Counted from the first letter of the stretch, positions 11,560 to 23,739 are shown. The stretch is DNA of 64,000 nucleotides from Phyllostachys edulis (GCA_036346405.1 CM070551.1:56686488-56750487), one strand, 5' to 3'. Numbers and translations: made by a program. The notes: generated by a model from the sequence alone, not told the origin.

Positions 11560-11900
11560 GGTGGCGTCCTCTACACTTCGCACATCTACGGCTATGGCAA
11601 TAGGCTGTTGTTGGGCTATGGGTCTCTATAAGGATGGGTTAAAGATTCTTAGCCCGAGTGGTCCATATCGGGGTGGTGGTTGTTGTGGCATGCTTGGACG
11701 GGGTCCATGGATAGGTGGTGGACGGTCGTTGTGGTCGTTGAGCTTCGGCCTGAGGATGATGGTAGGTGTGGTTCTTGAGTGCTGGGGGTGTTTTGATTAC
11801 TTGCCCTGGTGGCTTCCGGTGTAATGGTAGTTCTGGATTGGTCAGATGCTGGCCCGGTGAGATCCATTGCTGGGTCTCTTGTTGGTTCATCCTACGGCAA
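11560..11900 (-). pseudogene. Possible gag remnant
   Basis: The minus strand has a low-complexity Q/T/P-rich frame (about 83 codons at 11639-11890). Just beyond it, in another frame, is a C-x2-C-x-G-R-H-like spacing (CAKCRGRH) resembling part of a retroviral-type zinc knuckle. Position is right for gag in a minus-strand element. Identity is weak. Confidence 0.35.
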
Positions 11901-12669
11901 TAGACCCCATCTTATTCTCAATGCTTGTTAATCATTTTCTTGATCTTTCATCCTTATTCACATTTGAAATCTCCTGGTGAGTACTACCACTGTCATTCCT
12001 GCTACTTGATCTATGACCATTACTAGTAAAGGGGATCAGTCACTTTATACTGGCAGTTGGTGACCAAAGAAGGAGTCATTTTCTTCGCTGAAGTTTATCT
12101 TGGCTTTAATAGTTTTGCTGCAGGGAAAGGAATAGTTTTCTCAAGATGTTGGAGTATTTTTGTGAGTTGCTTGACTTGACTTGGGATGAACAGATACAGC
12201 AGTACATTGGACATATTGTCTACAATTGAGACATGTCCACGAGTTGAGCCACTTTCTATGGTGCTTTTGCCATAATGTTATTGCACGCTGAATGTAAGAT
12301 TTCTTAGTGAAGCAGAGGTCTCTCTTGGAAAGAAGGGAGTAGTAGTACCAGCGGTATCTATACATGCTTGTTTGGAAGAGGTCGATAGTTGCACTCCCAG
12401 AATGCCACCGGTTAATGCCATTTTATCTTCTAGTATTGCCTTACTTTCAACAGGAGAAGGGGTTGAAGGTTGTGTCTGTCTAGATGTGTTGTTGTGAGCA
12501 TCACCATATCCTAGGTACTGGGTGGATCTTGGGAAAATTGAGCCAGTATGAGGTGTGCGAGAAGGAAGTTGGAGGTAAAGTCCTTCCTTTGCTACTTTGT
12601 GGTGTAAAATAGTTGGGATAATCTCAGACAACCGACCCTGGCTAGTATACTAGAGAGGTCGAAGCTACT

Positions 12670-13095
12670 TTAGGGGGAAAAAATTGACAATAAACTCTCA
12701 ACCTCAACTTCATGTCTCAAAGCTCTGAATTTTCTCCTTTGAGAATCGTGTACAGATGCTGAGATGTGTGCTTCCATATAGGCTTCTGCGAATTCAATTG
12801 GTGAAGAGCCCGTATCATGCACACTTGACAGTGCAAAGATATCGGTTACCCAAGCTTGCCCTCTATCCATTGGATTTACGGGTGTTGACAATTTGTTTGG
12901 AAGTGTTGTGGCTTCAATACCTTTTGCCAAAGACCTTGGAGCGCTCTGATCTTTATCACAAAGATCACAAGTCCTCGAATGTATGATCTCTATTAGGTGT
13001 TCTGCTTCATCCTTAGAAAAATGATCTTGTATGATGATCTTCTCAATTCCAGCAAGTCCATTGTCATCATTTTGATTTCTGTAGTCACTTTGCAT
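12670..13095 (-). CDS. Unidentified 141-codon ORF inside the gypsy interior
   Basis: An uninterrupted ATG-started minus frame with ordinary amino-acid composition. It contains a CDLCDK pair, TDIFALSSVHDTGSSPIEF and a basic end (SQRRKFRALRHEVE). I do not recognise the family. It lies between the possible gag remnant and the 5' untranslated region of the element, and 12278-12631 has another open minus frame nearby. It may be a gag N-terminus or a captured host-gene piece. Confidence 0.35.
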   Translation of the reverse strand: MQSDYRNQNDDNGLAGIEKIIIQDHFSKDEAEHLIEIIHSRTCDLCDKDQSAPRSLAKGIEATTLPNKLSTPVNPMDRGQAWVTDIFALSSVHDTGSSPIEFAEAYMEAHISASVHDSQRRKFRALRHEVEVESLLSIFSP

Positions 13096-13359
13096 TCTGC
13101 GGGGGAGGTATTAAGAAATAGTATTATTAGTTGTTATACCTATTGTATTTCATATTTTAATGAATCTTTCTGTTAGTTAGTTATACTAGTCTTTCACAAT
13201 TCAGCAGTAGTTTGTGGTAAGAAAGGGGTTATCGTATTTATCTGACAGAGTTAACCCTCGGGTGAGTTGCGTTATGCCATATACAGATAATCAAATAACA
13301 CCAAGAAACATAGAGATGCAAAAAGATCCAAATCCTATACTAGCTAAGTCTCTCGTGCC

Positions 13360-13615
13360 TAGTCACACTTGAGATCCCGTTCTCAAGACCGCCCAAACCA
13401 CGTGTTTGGGACCGCTTAGAGCTTACCTCTGAGTGCGACCTACACTATCGTGGATCAATGTGCCCAGGTACGCTCGAGATCTCGTTCCCGAGACCGCGCA
13501 ACTACGTGTTGGGAAATGCTCAGGGCTCATTCCTGGGTGCTCCCAGGACTTCGCTCCTAGGTACGCCAGAGCTACACGCTCGGAGTGCCACGGACCACTC
13601 GTCCGGGAAAACTGA
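13360..13615. repeat. Cluster of short imperfect hairpins in the element leader
   Basis: Successive short self-complementary pieces such as CTTGAGATCCCGTTCTCAAG and CTCGAGATCTCGTTCCCGAG are linked by ACGTGTTTGGGA/ACGTGTTGGGA and GAGCTTACCTCTGAGTG-type pieces, giving a degenerate tandem pattern. It lies between the 5' LTR and the coding remnants, in what would be the untranslated leader of the minus-strand RNA. Confidence 0.6.
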
Positions 13616-14195
13616 TGTGCAGAAGTGGGATAAGGCATCTTTTTACACCGTCAGCCATTTTCTTTTATTTTCTTTAAGTAGTTACAGATTTACTTGAGAT
13701 GATGACAGGTCATTTTGGTTATAAAGATGAAAAGATGAGGAAACTAACGAGTATGGTCCAGACTTATCCATAATTTGGAAAAGCAGGTCCATACCAGAGT
13801 TCTACTACTTGCCTCTAGCCCAGGCATGAAAACTTATGCTCTTATATTAATACCCCATCGCCTATAGTATTAAATCTTCTATCCTAGGTTGAATTACTAG
13901 CCTGACAGGTTATTTAGCAGGAATTAACAACACACAAATCCTATGACGATGCACACGTTTCCCCCGTACTCTCTCGGTCAGAAGACTGAACCTAAACCTC
14001 TTACGAAGGAATGGTTCTACGTTAGTAGGCTGTCACTTTAAGGAGAATGGGCTTTTTAACATAGTACTTTTGAAACAGGATGGAAATAGAAATTGATATG
14101 GAGATGAGAGTTAATAAGGTAATTAATGCAATATAGCAAGCGAGAAAAGCACACCTACGTTCTTGCTATAGTTTCTATTTTATTACCGTGGCCCT

Positions 14196-14217
14196 AACCT
14201 ATTGCTCTAATGCCACC
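14196..14217 (-). other. Primer-binding site (initiator Met tRNA type)
   Basis: On the minus strand, directly after the LTR end ACA, comes GG then TGGCATTAGAGCAATAGG. This is close to the iMet PBS TGGTATCAGAGC. It fixes the element orientation as minus and the 5' LTR as the right-hand one. Confidence 0.78.
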
Positions 14218-17200
14218 TGTGACGCCCCGTGTCATTATCCCAGGGATAATCACACTTAGGCTTGCGGATTACTATTCGTTTGCTCGATGAGAACCTTTGC
14301 TCCAACAAAAGTAAGCCTTTACCGGGTTCTGTGAGAACAATAAGATAGAAACTGTACATCTTTATTACAGTAATAGCCACGAAGGCTATGGTTCTTAATA
14401 CAAGTATTAAACAACTACCAAAGGGAACTTCTCTGCTTCTCTCGCCTGCCCTGAAGTACTGGTCGCCTATTCATCCCACGTGTCAAATAGCTCCCATTTC
14501 GCCCTGGTCCTCGTAGTCAATGCCTTCTCCTCCTGCGGTTGCATCGGTACCTGCAAGTCCTTCGTCCCACTTGGGATAGTTCCTGACCGAACTAGGATCT
14601 ACAAAGGAGAATACTAACAAGGTTGAGTACACGTGTGTACTCAGCAAGCATTAATAGCAAAAGATGCACTGTATGACTTATCTCTGTTCATCATCACATT
14701 TTCTATGTCATATCTTTTCTAAAAATAACTCATTAAAACGTTATGTGGCAGATTTTAATACTAAAAACACTACTTGTCACTCGGAGAGAAGATAGACCCC
14801 CAGTGGTTCCCGTAGACTCCAATCCAGGAGACTGGCATGAATTCATGATTTGGTTTAGCACTACGCAGGCTTTGTACCACATTACCCAAAGTTATTCTGA
14901 ACTCTCTGTGAACTGGGTCCACCGCATTTCCTTTGATGCGGGTTCGAGATCAGAATAAAGAACGTTTTCCAGGTTACGTGAATTAATTTCTCCACCCATT
15001 ATTTTCTGTCGGTGCTGACCTCGTCACCCACCGAGTTCTGGTAATATTGGTTGAGACATCTTCTATCCTGCACTCGACACTCCACCTTAGCGCTATAGCG
15101 CCTTGGATCCCCCACTTCCGGACTTCTCCTATCGGTCCTAGGTTCCTCTATAATACCCTGGCTATGCGGAAGCCAAGATATCACCTAGAAGTCTAACATA
15201 CATCAACAATACTAAATAATTTCAACAATTTATCAACTAATGACATGTAAGAAACAACAAATGATAGAATGAATATAAGAATTGAATCAGAATTCAACAA
15301 CATATCAAACTCTTTCATCTAATCATATTGAATCAATTATGATACAAATATCAGAAGTCTATACGAAGATCATTAAGCCATTACCAAATCAACCATATCA
15401 TAAAGAATGATAATATCAGCCATCAACCTCTATTAATTACAAATCAATTATTATCAAATGAAAGGTAATGACAAGGTCATCTAATTTATAAGTGAATAAT
15501 GTGAAGTGAAAGAAAGAATGTGAGGTGAATGAAGTGATCCACATGACTATGCCCTCCCATGCATGCCGTCTTCAATGTTTACCTAAAACAAATAAACACG
15601 GCAAAAATGAGTCCACGACTCAGCAAGTACAACAGAACAATACGAACAGTACTGAATAAGAACAGAAAAATCACAACATATAATACGAATGTAGAACAAA
15701 TGAATAAGATCATAATATCGTAGAATAGAATTCGAATGTGGAATGAGTGAATAAGATCATAACATCACACCAAAGAATATGAAGGTAGAATGGTAGAAAT
15801 CATATGAATGAACGGAATGTATGAACTCCACTTCTGCTTATACCGATATAGCCAGTGACACACCCATCAGTATTCACTTAGGCCTGCATTTATCAAAATA
15901 CGGGGATCCAAGGCCCGTATGAAAAAAGTTTCATAACGGGGATCCAAATCTACCCATATTGCAATGGTGGGTCTTACATGCCCATACTGGAATTGATGGG
16001 TCTTTACATCCCACTCCCGTGGGTGAATCATGAACAATGTATGAATGTATGAATATATGAATTTATAAGAAGAAAACTCAAGAAGCATGATTCACATACA
16101 TGAAACAAAATAGAAATCAGTGAAACCTACTCACAGACCATAGTACACAGTCATGGCATGAACATAAAACACTATGAATAAACAACAGTAGTACATTACA
16201 CAATATAGTTGAAAGAAGGAACGAATGAATATATCGAACGTAAACATACCACCGAATAATCATGGTTTATCAATTATGATGGGAAACAAGAAATACCATA
16301 ATTACCCATTGCATAATCACCAATCAAGTGGAACAAAACAACAAACAAGGTAATTCAATTGTACTTGCCTTAACCGTGAGACGGAAGACGACAATGGAAA
16401 GCTCTAGCCTCGGGGTTCACCACCACCTAGCAGCCGTAAAACAATATACTAAGTACACCAACCAAAAGTGTACAACATTGCAATGGAACAAAACGAGAAC
16501 AAGTGTCCCTAATCGCAATCCGAACATTTAATCAAAACACTCTCAAATTCCCAAATCTATCCAAATAGATAGCTGTTAAAGAAAAATTCATAACTTTTGA
16601 GTCAAAACTCCAAAATCCATAAATCTAATTTTCCTAGAACCTACACAAGCCTAGCTACAACTTCTCAGGTGATCAAAAGATCAAACTAGTTTATCTATGC
16701 CTTTGTTTTTAATCCCGAAGACTGATCTATCATCTTCGGTACTACTAACTTGTGAGTTTCATAACTTTTGTTCGGCACAACCAAACACATTGTTCTAATA
16801 TTCTCTGGAAACTACAGGAAACAAGCTATCTCAATAAAATTATCACAAATATTCCCACTATGCAACCAAGGTTGCAAACGGTCAAGTAAATCTCTTCTGT
16901 CCACAATAGATAGACAGATTACAGCAATAGTTTCTAAAATTCATATATTTTGGTCTAGAAATCCAAAAATTATGAAATTTAACTTTCTGGAATTATAATA
17001 AAAATACCTACAAATCTCATGGAGACCAACTGACCCAATTCGGCCGTCTCTAAGATCAAATTTACAGATCTATGTTCGTTGCACAAGCCGTGAGACTGAT
17101 TTAGCACCCAGTCTTGCGAAATTCATAACTAATTAAACGTTTAGCCAAAAATTATGAATTAGTACTTTATGGAAAGCTAATGAAAATTCTCATCTATCTC

Positions 17201-20200
17201 CAGGAGACACTAATCCCTGAATCTGCTCGGATCTAACTCAAAACTGCGCGTCAATAGATGGACAAATTCAACTAATCTACACAGCATGCACAAAATAGCT
17301 ATTGGATACAATTCGCATATGAACGATCTACCAAAACTAATGGGGAATGTGAAATTCCCCACACGACGCTGTACTTCGCTGAATTCCCTCGCGAAGATCA
17401 CCCCCACCTTCTTCTTCTTCTTCTTCCTCTCCTCTCTTCTTTCCTCTCCTTCCTCTTCCTTATGGCCGGCAACAATGGAGAAGCACCGGAGGGGAGGGGC
17501 GTGCTACAGTAGCGCCATGTTACAGTGATGATGGTGCTACAGTACCCATGCTATAGTACTTGGGTGCTAGGGTTTAGTCCCCCCCCACATAGGCCCAAAG
17601 AGCTATGAGCCAAAGGCCCGAGTTCTAAGACTCCTCCAAAATTCTAAATTTTCCCTTTCCAATTATATTTAATTCTATTAGTAGTCACTTATATGTTTTA
17701 TATTTGAACAGTATATTACATCCTCCATCACACTCACACATATTACTTACCCATTGTGGAGAGCATAGTCACGTAAAAAGGTAGCATTTTCTGCCCACCG
17801 AAACGGGAAAATGGTTGGTACTAAATTTACAGTCTCTAACCGAGTAAGAGTTTTGTTGGTCCTTATATTTTAACCATATGTAAAGGGACCCACTTCCTGC
17901 CTCATTTCTTACCTGCCATGGGCCCCCTTTACCAGCCATATTATTTTCTTTATCACTTTTCTTTCATCATTCTCAATGCTTTCATATTCATTTTAATCAT
18001 TTTCATCTCAACAATTTGATTTAAGTTTTGAAGAAACAATTTTTGATGCAATACATATAATACATCAATATACGGTTTAATTTGAAGATAACTATATTTA
18101 TGTTCAAGAGGATAGCTTGCCTTTTAACTTGTAGAAAAGATCAGCGTCGCCAGAATCGAAATCAGATACTCTTGCCTGCGTCGGTTCCTTTTTTGCAACT
18201 ATGCAATGGCGCGAATAATAAATACATAAGTAAATACTTAGTGACATTTAAATGCTACTAGGCGTAACAAAATTAGTTGACTGGCTTTATTAGCTGATTT
18301 TTAATTTAATAACATTTTTTGGATCCCCGTTAGGTTAGCACTCCCCACTGTGGTCGTTCTACGAGTTATTCGCTCTAGGGTCGAAGTTATCGAGACCTTC
18401 GCTTTAGCGCACAGAAAAATAAAAATACTACTCGTACTATCAAACCACTAAGTCTAACCATTTTTATTTGCGAGTATACATCTAATTCATTATCTTTAAG
18501 CACGCACTTGATTAATTACTTGCCTACCTTAACTTAGTGTTGTTAAATTTAATTAATCTACTACGAACAATCTTTTTTCTAAAGCAACAGACAACTTATT
18601 AAATCCAGTGGTTTCTAAAGGTGATTAAAAGCTTTAATTAACAATAGATAAATATTACAGTTTTTTCCTGTATTTGATTTCTATCGGTCTGGTCTATCGC
18701 TAAATAATCAAACGCGGCTTAAAACAATTATTCGATTCAACAATTACGCGGCTTGCACTACTCTTACATCCAAAAACTACACAATACTAATACAGATTAA
18801 TTTAATTGCTCACTTCTAAAGTTACATACCACACCTATTAAAATCACTAAAAATTGCACAACTTTCCTAATTTTACCAAAATCCCTAATTCAACTTTCCA
18901 CCCAATCCCTAATTTCCTAACCCTAGTTCCTATCCCTAATCTACTCTCTCCTTCCCACCCAATCCGGCCACCACACTCATAGCTCATGCCCTTCTCGCCC
19001 CATTCTCTTCCTGCCCCAATTCCATTTCATCTCCCCTTTCTTTTGACACCGCCGCCGCTCCCGCTCCTTCTCCCGGCTGCCTCCATCTCTACCGTCTCCA
19101 GTCGCCCCTAGCTCAGTCCCGGCTCCATCACCTCTGGCTCCCTGCGCCACCCTCCTTTGCCTCCCCAGCGCGGCCAGATGGCCCGGCGCCGCCAACGCCT
19201 CCGGCTTGCCGCTCCCTCTCTCTCCCTCTCGGGTATCTCCTACACGGCTTCAGTGCTACGCCGCCACCAGCCTCTGGCCTCCCTTTGGCCTGCTCCTCCC
19301 CTTGCCCCGCTGCTCGGCCCACCCGCACACGATGGTGTGCCCGTGCGCTGCCCAGCCCGGCCCGGCTCTCCCTATGGCCCTTGGCCCGTGCGCTCGCCCG
19401 CGCCTGCACCCGCTGCAGCTTGGCTCCCTTGGGCCTCCGGTTTTTATTTTGGTTGTGGGGGTGGATGTGGTTTCAAAGACCCCCTCCCCCTCTCTGTTGA
19501 TTTTGTTGTTGTGCTTTAGCGTGAATTAATTTCTGAGGTATAGTTGATGATTCTTGTTCATGGAAGGTGAGGTGATAATGTGGGTTGCTATATATTCATG
19601 CGTGAGGGAGGTGATGGTGGTGATTTGCTTCCGTGGTCTACTAAGGTAATCTCTCTACTACCTATCTACCTTGCTTCCTCCCCTTTGCTCTGTGATGACA
19701 TGGATGAATGATGGTGCTACTGTGGTGGATTGGTGGTTGATGACGCTACTGTTAATGCTACATGTTCTCTATGAAATGCTTAGTTCATATTGTTCGGAGT
19801 TCGGATGGCAAAAATGGTAGTGGGTAAAAAAATGGTGGGTTCACCTGGTTGGGCTTGGTCGATTTTGGGTTGGGGATGGCAGTGGTCGTCGTTGATTCTA
19901 GTCGCCTCTTGTCGTTCCTTGTCTCCCTTCGGCTCCTGGCTCCTTGCCTCCTGGTTCTTGTCGGGTTAGTGTGGTTCTCAGTGGTCGTTGTCACGCACAG
20001 CCTTCCTTCACCTTCGGTCTTCTTGCCTCTTTGTGGCAATGGGTTTTGGGGCTACGGGTTGGCTTGTTCTTGATGGGTGCTCTCTTGTGTTATGATTAAA
20101 TGGGAGGGCTTGATGTTTGTTGGCTTTGGCTGAGGGATGAACTGAGGGGGAATGTGGATGAGAAGGCCTGGTTGGCTTGTGGTTTTGCTGGTTGCTTGGC

Positions 20201-21014
20201 TTTAGGTTTGAGGGAAAGAAATGGGGTGGAATGAGGTGAAATGGGGAGGTGGAGGCTTGTGTGTGCTTGTGGCTTGCTCATTGTGTTGGGAGGGCCCTGG
20301 TGGTGTTGGCTTTGCTTTAGGGAATGAGGCTTGTGTGTGGGATGCTTTGCTTGGTTGTGAAATGGGAAAAAGGGTCTTATTTGGGGAGGGCTTCGGCTGC
20401 CTCTTTCCTGTGGCCTGCTCATTTCCATTTTGCCGTTGCCCTTATCCTCTTGGCTATCACATGAGAATGCTTGGTTGAGGGTCTTTTGGAATCTGACGGT
20501 AACCTTCTTTATTCTAATTCTATTCTAATGTGTTTGGTTTTCTACTCGTGTGTTGGTCGATGGCGGGCGATGGAACGGTGGGTCGGGTTTCGGGTTGGCC
20601 GAAGGATGGGTTCGATGGCTAGTGATATATGGTCAAGGAAAGGCTCCGTGACAAGCATGAAGATTTTTAGTGTATTCCTTTTGTAATTTAATCACAGTTG
20701 TAATTTATTTCTTGATCTGTTGTAAATTAATTCTTGTAATTGATTCATGGACTGTATTATTGTTTTATTTCGGCTTAAAGTAAATTCTTGTAAATAATTT
20801 CGAGGTTGCACTAATATTTCACTTTCGCTTGCAATGGACTTTTGTAAAATACTCTGAAGTTATACTGATTTTTCACTAATGCAGCAGTAATTTATATTGT
20901 AAATTCGGTTGTTGAATTATGATTGTATTATTTTATATGAAATTTCTTAGCGATGTGTTCAAATAAAATTTAAGCTTTATGCTTTGCTCTTGATTAGAAA
21001 GTTTTAATTTACTG
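14218..21014 (-). repeat. 5' LTR of the gypsy element, interrupted and truncated
   Basis: Colinear with 4905-9015. A solo LTR with its 5-bp target duplication occupies 15149-17725. The outer end stops at AATTTACTG (21014), about 60 bp short of the expected terminal CACA, and joins WAK sequence. A GC island corresponds to 18970-19480. Confidence 0.9.
15149..17720 (-). mobile_element. Solo LTR nested in the 5' LTR (TSD TCCTC)
   Basis: A 2572-bp insert is absent from the partner LTR. It is flanked by perfect TCCTC copies at 15144-15148 and 17721-17725. Plus-strand ends are TATAATACCCTGG and GTATATTACA, i.e. a gypsy-type LTR on the minus strand starting TGTAATATAC, with the final CA mutated to TA. 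No internal retroviral genes are present. A CTT-rich tract lies near 17408-17460. Confidence 0.88.
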
Positions 21015-21015
21015 T

Positions 21016-21345
21016 AGGAATCACGGCAGTGGCTGTTTTTACTGCGCAGGCATAGTTGGTCCTGTTACGCAAGGCGTCGGCACATGTCGGTGGATCCATG
21101 ACGCTCCAATTCATTGGCATGCTGTCACTAGCTACCGTTGATTCTGTCGCATAGGGAGCTTCATTTAAGGTGCTGCGCTTCCTCTTTATTAGCTTGTAGC
21201 TTTGCCTTTGCGGCGCTCGTGCCGGACAAGCTGCAAGGTGCCATGAAGACTGCTGGGAAAAATGGGCATGGCAACATCCGGTACCGTTGCAGGAAATTCT
21301 CTGGGGCGAAGGATCTTCCAAGCTTTCCATGACACCGGGTATCAT
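21016..21345 (-). pseudogene. Truncated WAK pseudogene, copy 2, extracellular part
   Basis: Minus strand: the GUB_WAK end with CNGTGCC, the NWSV motif, CADALRNRTNYAC, and then, in a shifted frame, the first EGF residues (KNSHCRDS) that are cut by the gypsy element at 21015. It is the direct continuation of 3980-4904. The intervening 16.1 kb gypsy element therefore split one pseudogene. The coding part is otherwise almost identical to 701-1027. Confidence 0.8.
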
Positions 21346-21771
21346 GGGGATGTCAACGGAGAAGTTGATGAAAACCGCTGTTATGGTCGAAAGGAGACAT
21401 TATCATTTCTAACCAGAATAAACGTCTGTGTGTTCCAAAATTGATGTTAATGGAATTTTAATTTGGCTCCAATTTTTTTTACATATTCTATGATTAATTT
21501 AATTCTTAATTGGATTAAGTACACGTTTCGTCCCTCAACTATACACAAGGGTTAATGTTCGTCCCTCAACTGAAATACCAGATATAACTCATCCTCAAAG
21601 TTTACATACCGGGCAAAAGAAGCCCATCCGTGGGTTCGAGGGCGGTTTGGTCCAACGTGGCATCCACGCTGGCGCTGAGTCGGTCTTACCACCAGACCAG
21701 ACTACGACTCGGTCGGTCGGTCCCAACATATCATCTCAACCCGGTTGCAACTCTCTCCCTCTCTCTCGCCT
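21046..21771. repeat. Second copy of the 731-1467 direct repeat
   Basis: Begins GCATAGTTGGTCCTG and ends in CTCTCGCCTCA, where the two copies diverge completely (1467 against 21771). Confidence 0.85.
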
Positions 21772-22330
21772 CATATCTTCGGAGATATTAGAAGTAAAGG
21801 CTTAGGACCTGGCCAGGAGCGCCTTGGTGGAGGTGGTACTGGTGGAGAGAGATCTCCATTGTTCATCTATATTTTTTGAGCACTTGAGGTGGGAGGAAAT
21901 TGGGTGATTTGGTTGTTGGGGGAAAAAGCTATTGATGAAAAAGCGATGCTAGGAGGCATCGATGCTGCCCGCTGCAGGTGGCGTTACCAGGACAGAATTA
22001 TTGGCATCGGCGCACAGAGCTGCTCCGGTTCCAAGGTCAAGAGAAAATTATGAGCTCACTTGTAAATAGAAAAGGAAGAGAGGGTGGGATGAGAGAAAAA
22101 GAGGTGATATTTAATTTAGTTGTGGATTTAATTAGGGATGGTAACGGGGCCATTCTTTGGCGGGGAGTGGTGGAACAGCCCCGCCCTTGAGAGAAGGAAG
22201 CCGTCCCGTTCTCCGTCTCTGTCTCCGTCCTCGGGTGCTATTCACCCTCGTTCTCTGTCCCTATCGGGTTATCGGGGCCCCACTGGATTCAGATCCGAAA
22301 ATTGGATCATCATCAAGCAAGCAAATAGAG
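21772..22330. other. Non-coding flank with hAT-like terminal motif
   Basis: No gene seen. Around 22132-22290 the sequence starts TTAGGGATGGTAACGGGGC and then has CCGTCTCTGTCTCCGTCC. This is the style of grass hAT-family ends (GGGATGGCAACGGGG against its complement), but a clean inverted partner and 8-bp duplication are not visible. Confidence 0.3.
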
Positions 22331-22332
22331 AC

Positions 22333-22400
22333 TACCGACACAGGCATAGTTGTTCCAAAATTGATGTTAATGGAATTTTAATTTGGCTCCAATTTTTTTA
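22333..22400. repeat. Deletion-form third copy of the WAK-flank repeat
   Basis: GACACAGGCATAGTTG is fused directly to TTCCAAAATTGATG and continues AATTTGGCTCCAATTTTTTT. In copy 1 the same two sequences are at 722-737 and 1117-1155, about 380 bp apart. It is therefore an internally deleted (or pre-insertion) form of the same region. Confidence 0.7.
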
Positions 22401-22719
22401 GGGAGCAACTAGTACTCGTACGTCCGATTTAATCATTCCCATCGTATGCCCTTGCGCGCGTCGACGCCGCGACCGCCATTCTGCATTCGGTTGATCGGCT
22501 CGCGTTCCGAGGTCCACTCTACCAGGCACCACCCCATGCGGCCACCGCACCGACGGAAATATCTCGCACCGCGCCGTTGCGTACGTTGTTGTGCTGTGCA
22601 ATTGTGAATCAGCTCGTTGGTTCGTTGAGATTAGCGGCCAATCATGTGCATTCTTGCGTTAAGACAATGGAAATTATGGTCAGGGCATCAGATCGCCATA
22701 TGGACTTTTATTAGCTTGG
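22401..22719. other. No gene seen; possible TE end
   Basis: Begins GGGAGCAACTAGTACTCGTACGTCCGAT, a style seen at ends of some grass DNA transposons, followed by GC-rich sequence. No convincing ORF. Confidence 0.3.
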
Positions 22720-23520
22720 GTGTTGAAAAAAATTACAACATCGTCACGAACAGTATGTAACTTTTTTTTCAGATGCAACACTTGTAATATTCCCGGACAA
22801 CGGTTGCAACATTCTATGACAATGGTTGCAACATCTCCAAACAATGGTTGCAACATCCTTCGACAACGGTTGCAACATTCTATGACAATGGTTGCAACAT
22901 CCCCGGATAACGGTTGCAACATTTTTCGACAACGGTTGCAACATTCTATGACATTGGTTGCAACATCCCCAGACAATGGTTGCAACATATCCGGACAATG
23001 GTTGCAACATCCTAGGATAATGGTTGCAACATTCCCGGACAATGGTTGCAACATCCTCGGACAATAGCTGAAACATCCCCGGACAATGGCTACAACATCA
23101 CAAATCAAAACAAAGCATCTGGAAAAAATTGCGTTGGAAAAAATTGCAACATCACCGTAAACCGTATGCAACATTTTTTTCTATAGATGCAACACTTGTA
23201 ACATCCCCGGATAACAGTTGCAACATCCTAGGACAATGGTTGCAACATCTCTAGACAACGGTTGCAACATCCCCGAACAATGGTTGCAACATTTCCGGAC
23301 AACGGTTGCAACATTCTAGAACAATGGTTGCAACATCCTCGGACAACGGTTGCAACATCGTAGGATAATGGTTACAACATCCTTGAATAACGGTTGCAAC
23401 ATCCCCGGATAACGGTTGCAACATCCTAGGACAATGGTTGCAACATCCATGGACAACGATTACAAAACGTCCCCGGACAATGATTGCAACATCACAAATC
23501 AAAACAAAGCATCTGGAGAA
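22720..23520. repeat. Two-block 22-bp tandem repeat array with ~400-bp higher-order unit
   Basis: A 22-bp unit of the type GGTTGCAACATCCCCGGACAAT is repeated imperfectly about a dozen times from about 22785 to 23095 and again from about 23205 to 23495. Each block is preceded by a matching leader (AAAAAATTACAACATCGTCAC... against AAAAAATTGCAACATCACCGT...) and closed by CACAAATCAAAACAAAGCAT. The whole is therefore a duplicated unit of about 400 bp. ORFs on both strands here are products of the repeat period and not genes. Confidence 0.9.
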
Positions 23521-23739
23521 AAAACAATTTATTTTTGTTTTTTTCAATCAGATATATGTACGAAGGAAATTAATTGGCTTGCCATCAGAGGCTATATTGT
23601 TCTTCAATTCGTGCGCCGACGTTCTGGAATACGAGTGTCTGCCTGCACGTACGTAGATTCCTTACCTACGGCGGTGAACTCCATTTGACAAAGTCCATGC
23701 ATCAAGTATGATACGCTCAATGAGGGGACACGGTTGCAT

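Larger units (their letters stand above)
4905..21014 (-). mobile_element. Ty3/gypsy LTR retrotransposon (Tekay/Del-like), internally deleted
   Basis: A minus-strand LTR element of 16.1 kb including a nested solo LTR. The LTR read on its own strand begins TGTGAGAACCCGAG and ends GGGGCGTCACA. The 3' LTR is 4905-9075; the 5' LTR is 14218-21014. PPT and PBS sit at the correct inner borders. The internal region keeps only the integrase C-terminus, a fragment at the start of reverse transcriptase and possible gag remnants, so it cannot move by itself. The left flank is GACAG, but the right LTR lacks its last 60 or so bases and abuts WAK pseudogene sequence at 21016, so the second target duplication is lost. 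The lineage call rests on the integrase tail (RFGLQGKLCPRYIGPF, HDVFHVSQLRK) and the very long LTRs. Confidence 0.88.

Noticed and set aside
22680..23550. ORFs of 98-164 codons on both strands with repeating Cys/Asn patterns
   Set aside because: Products of the 22-bp tandem repeat, whose period lets frames stay open on both strands.
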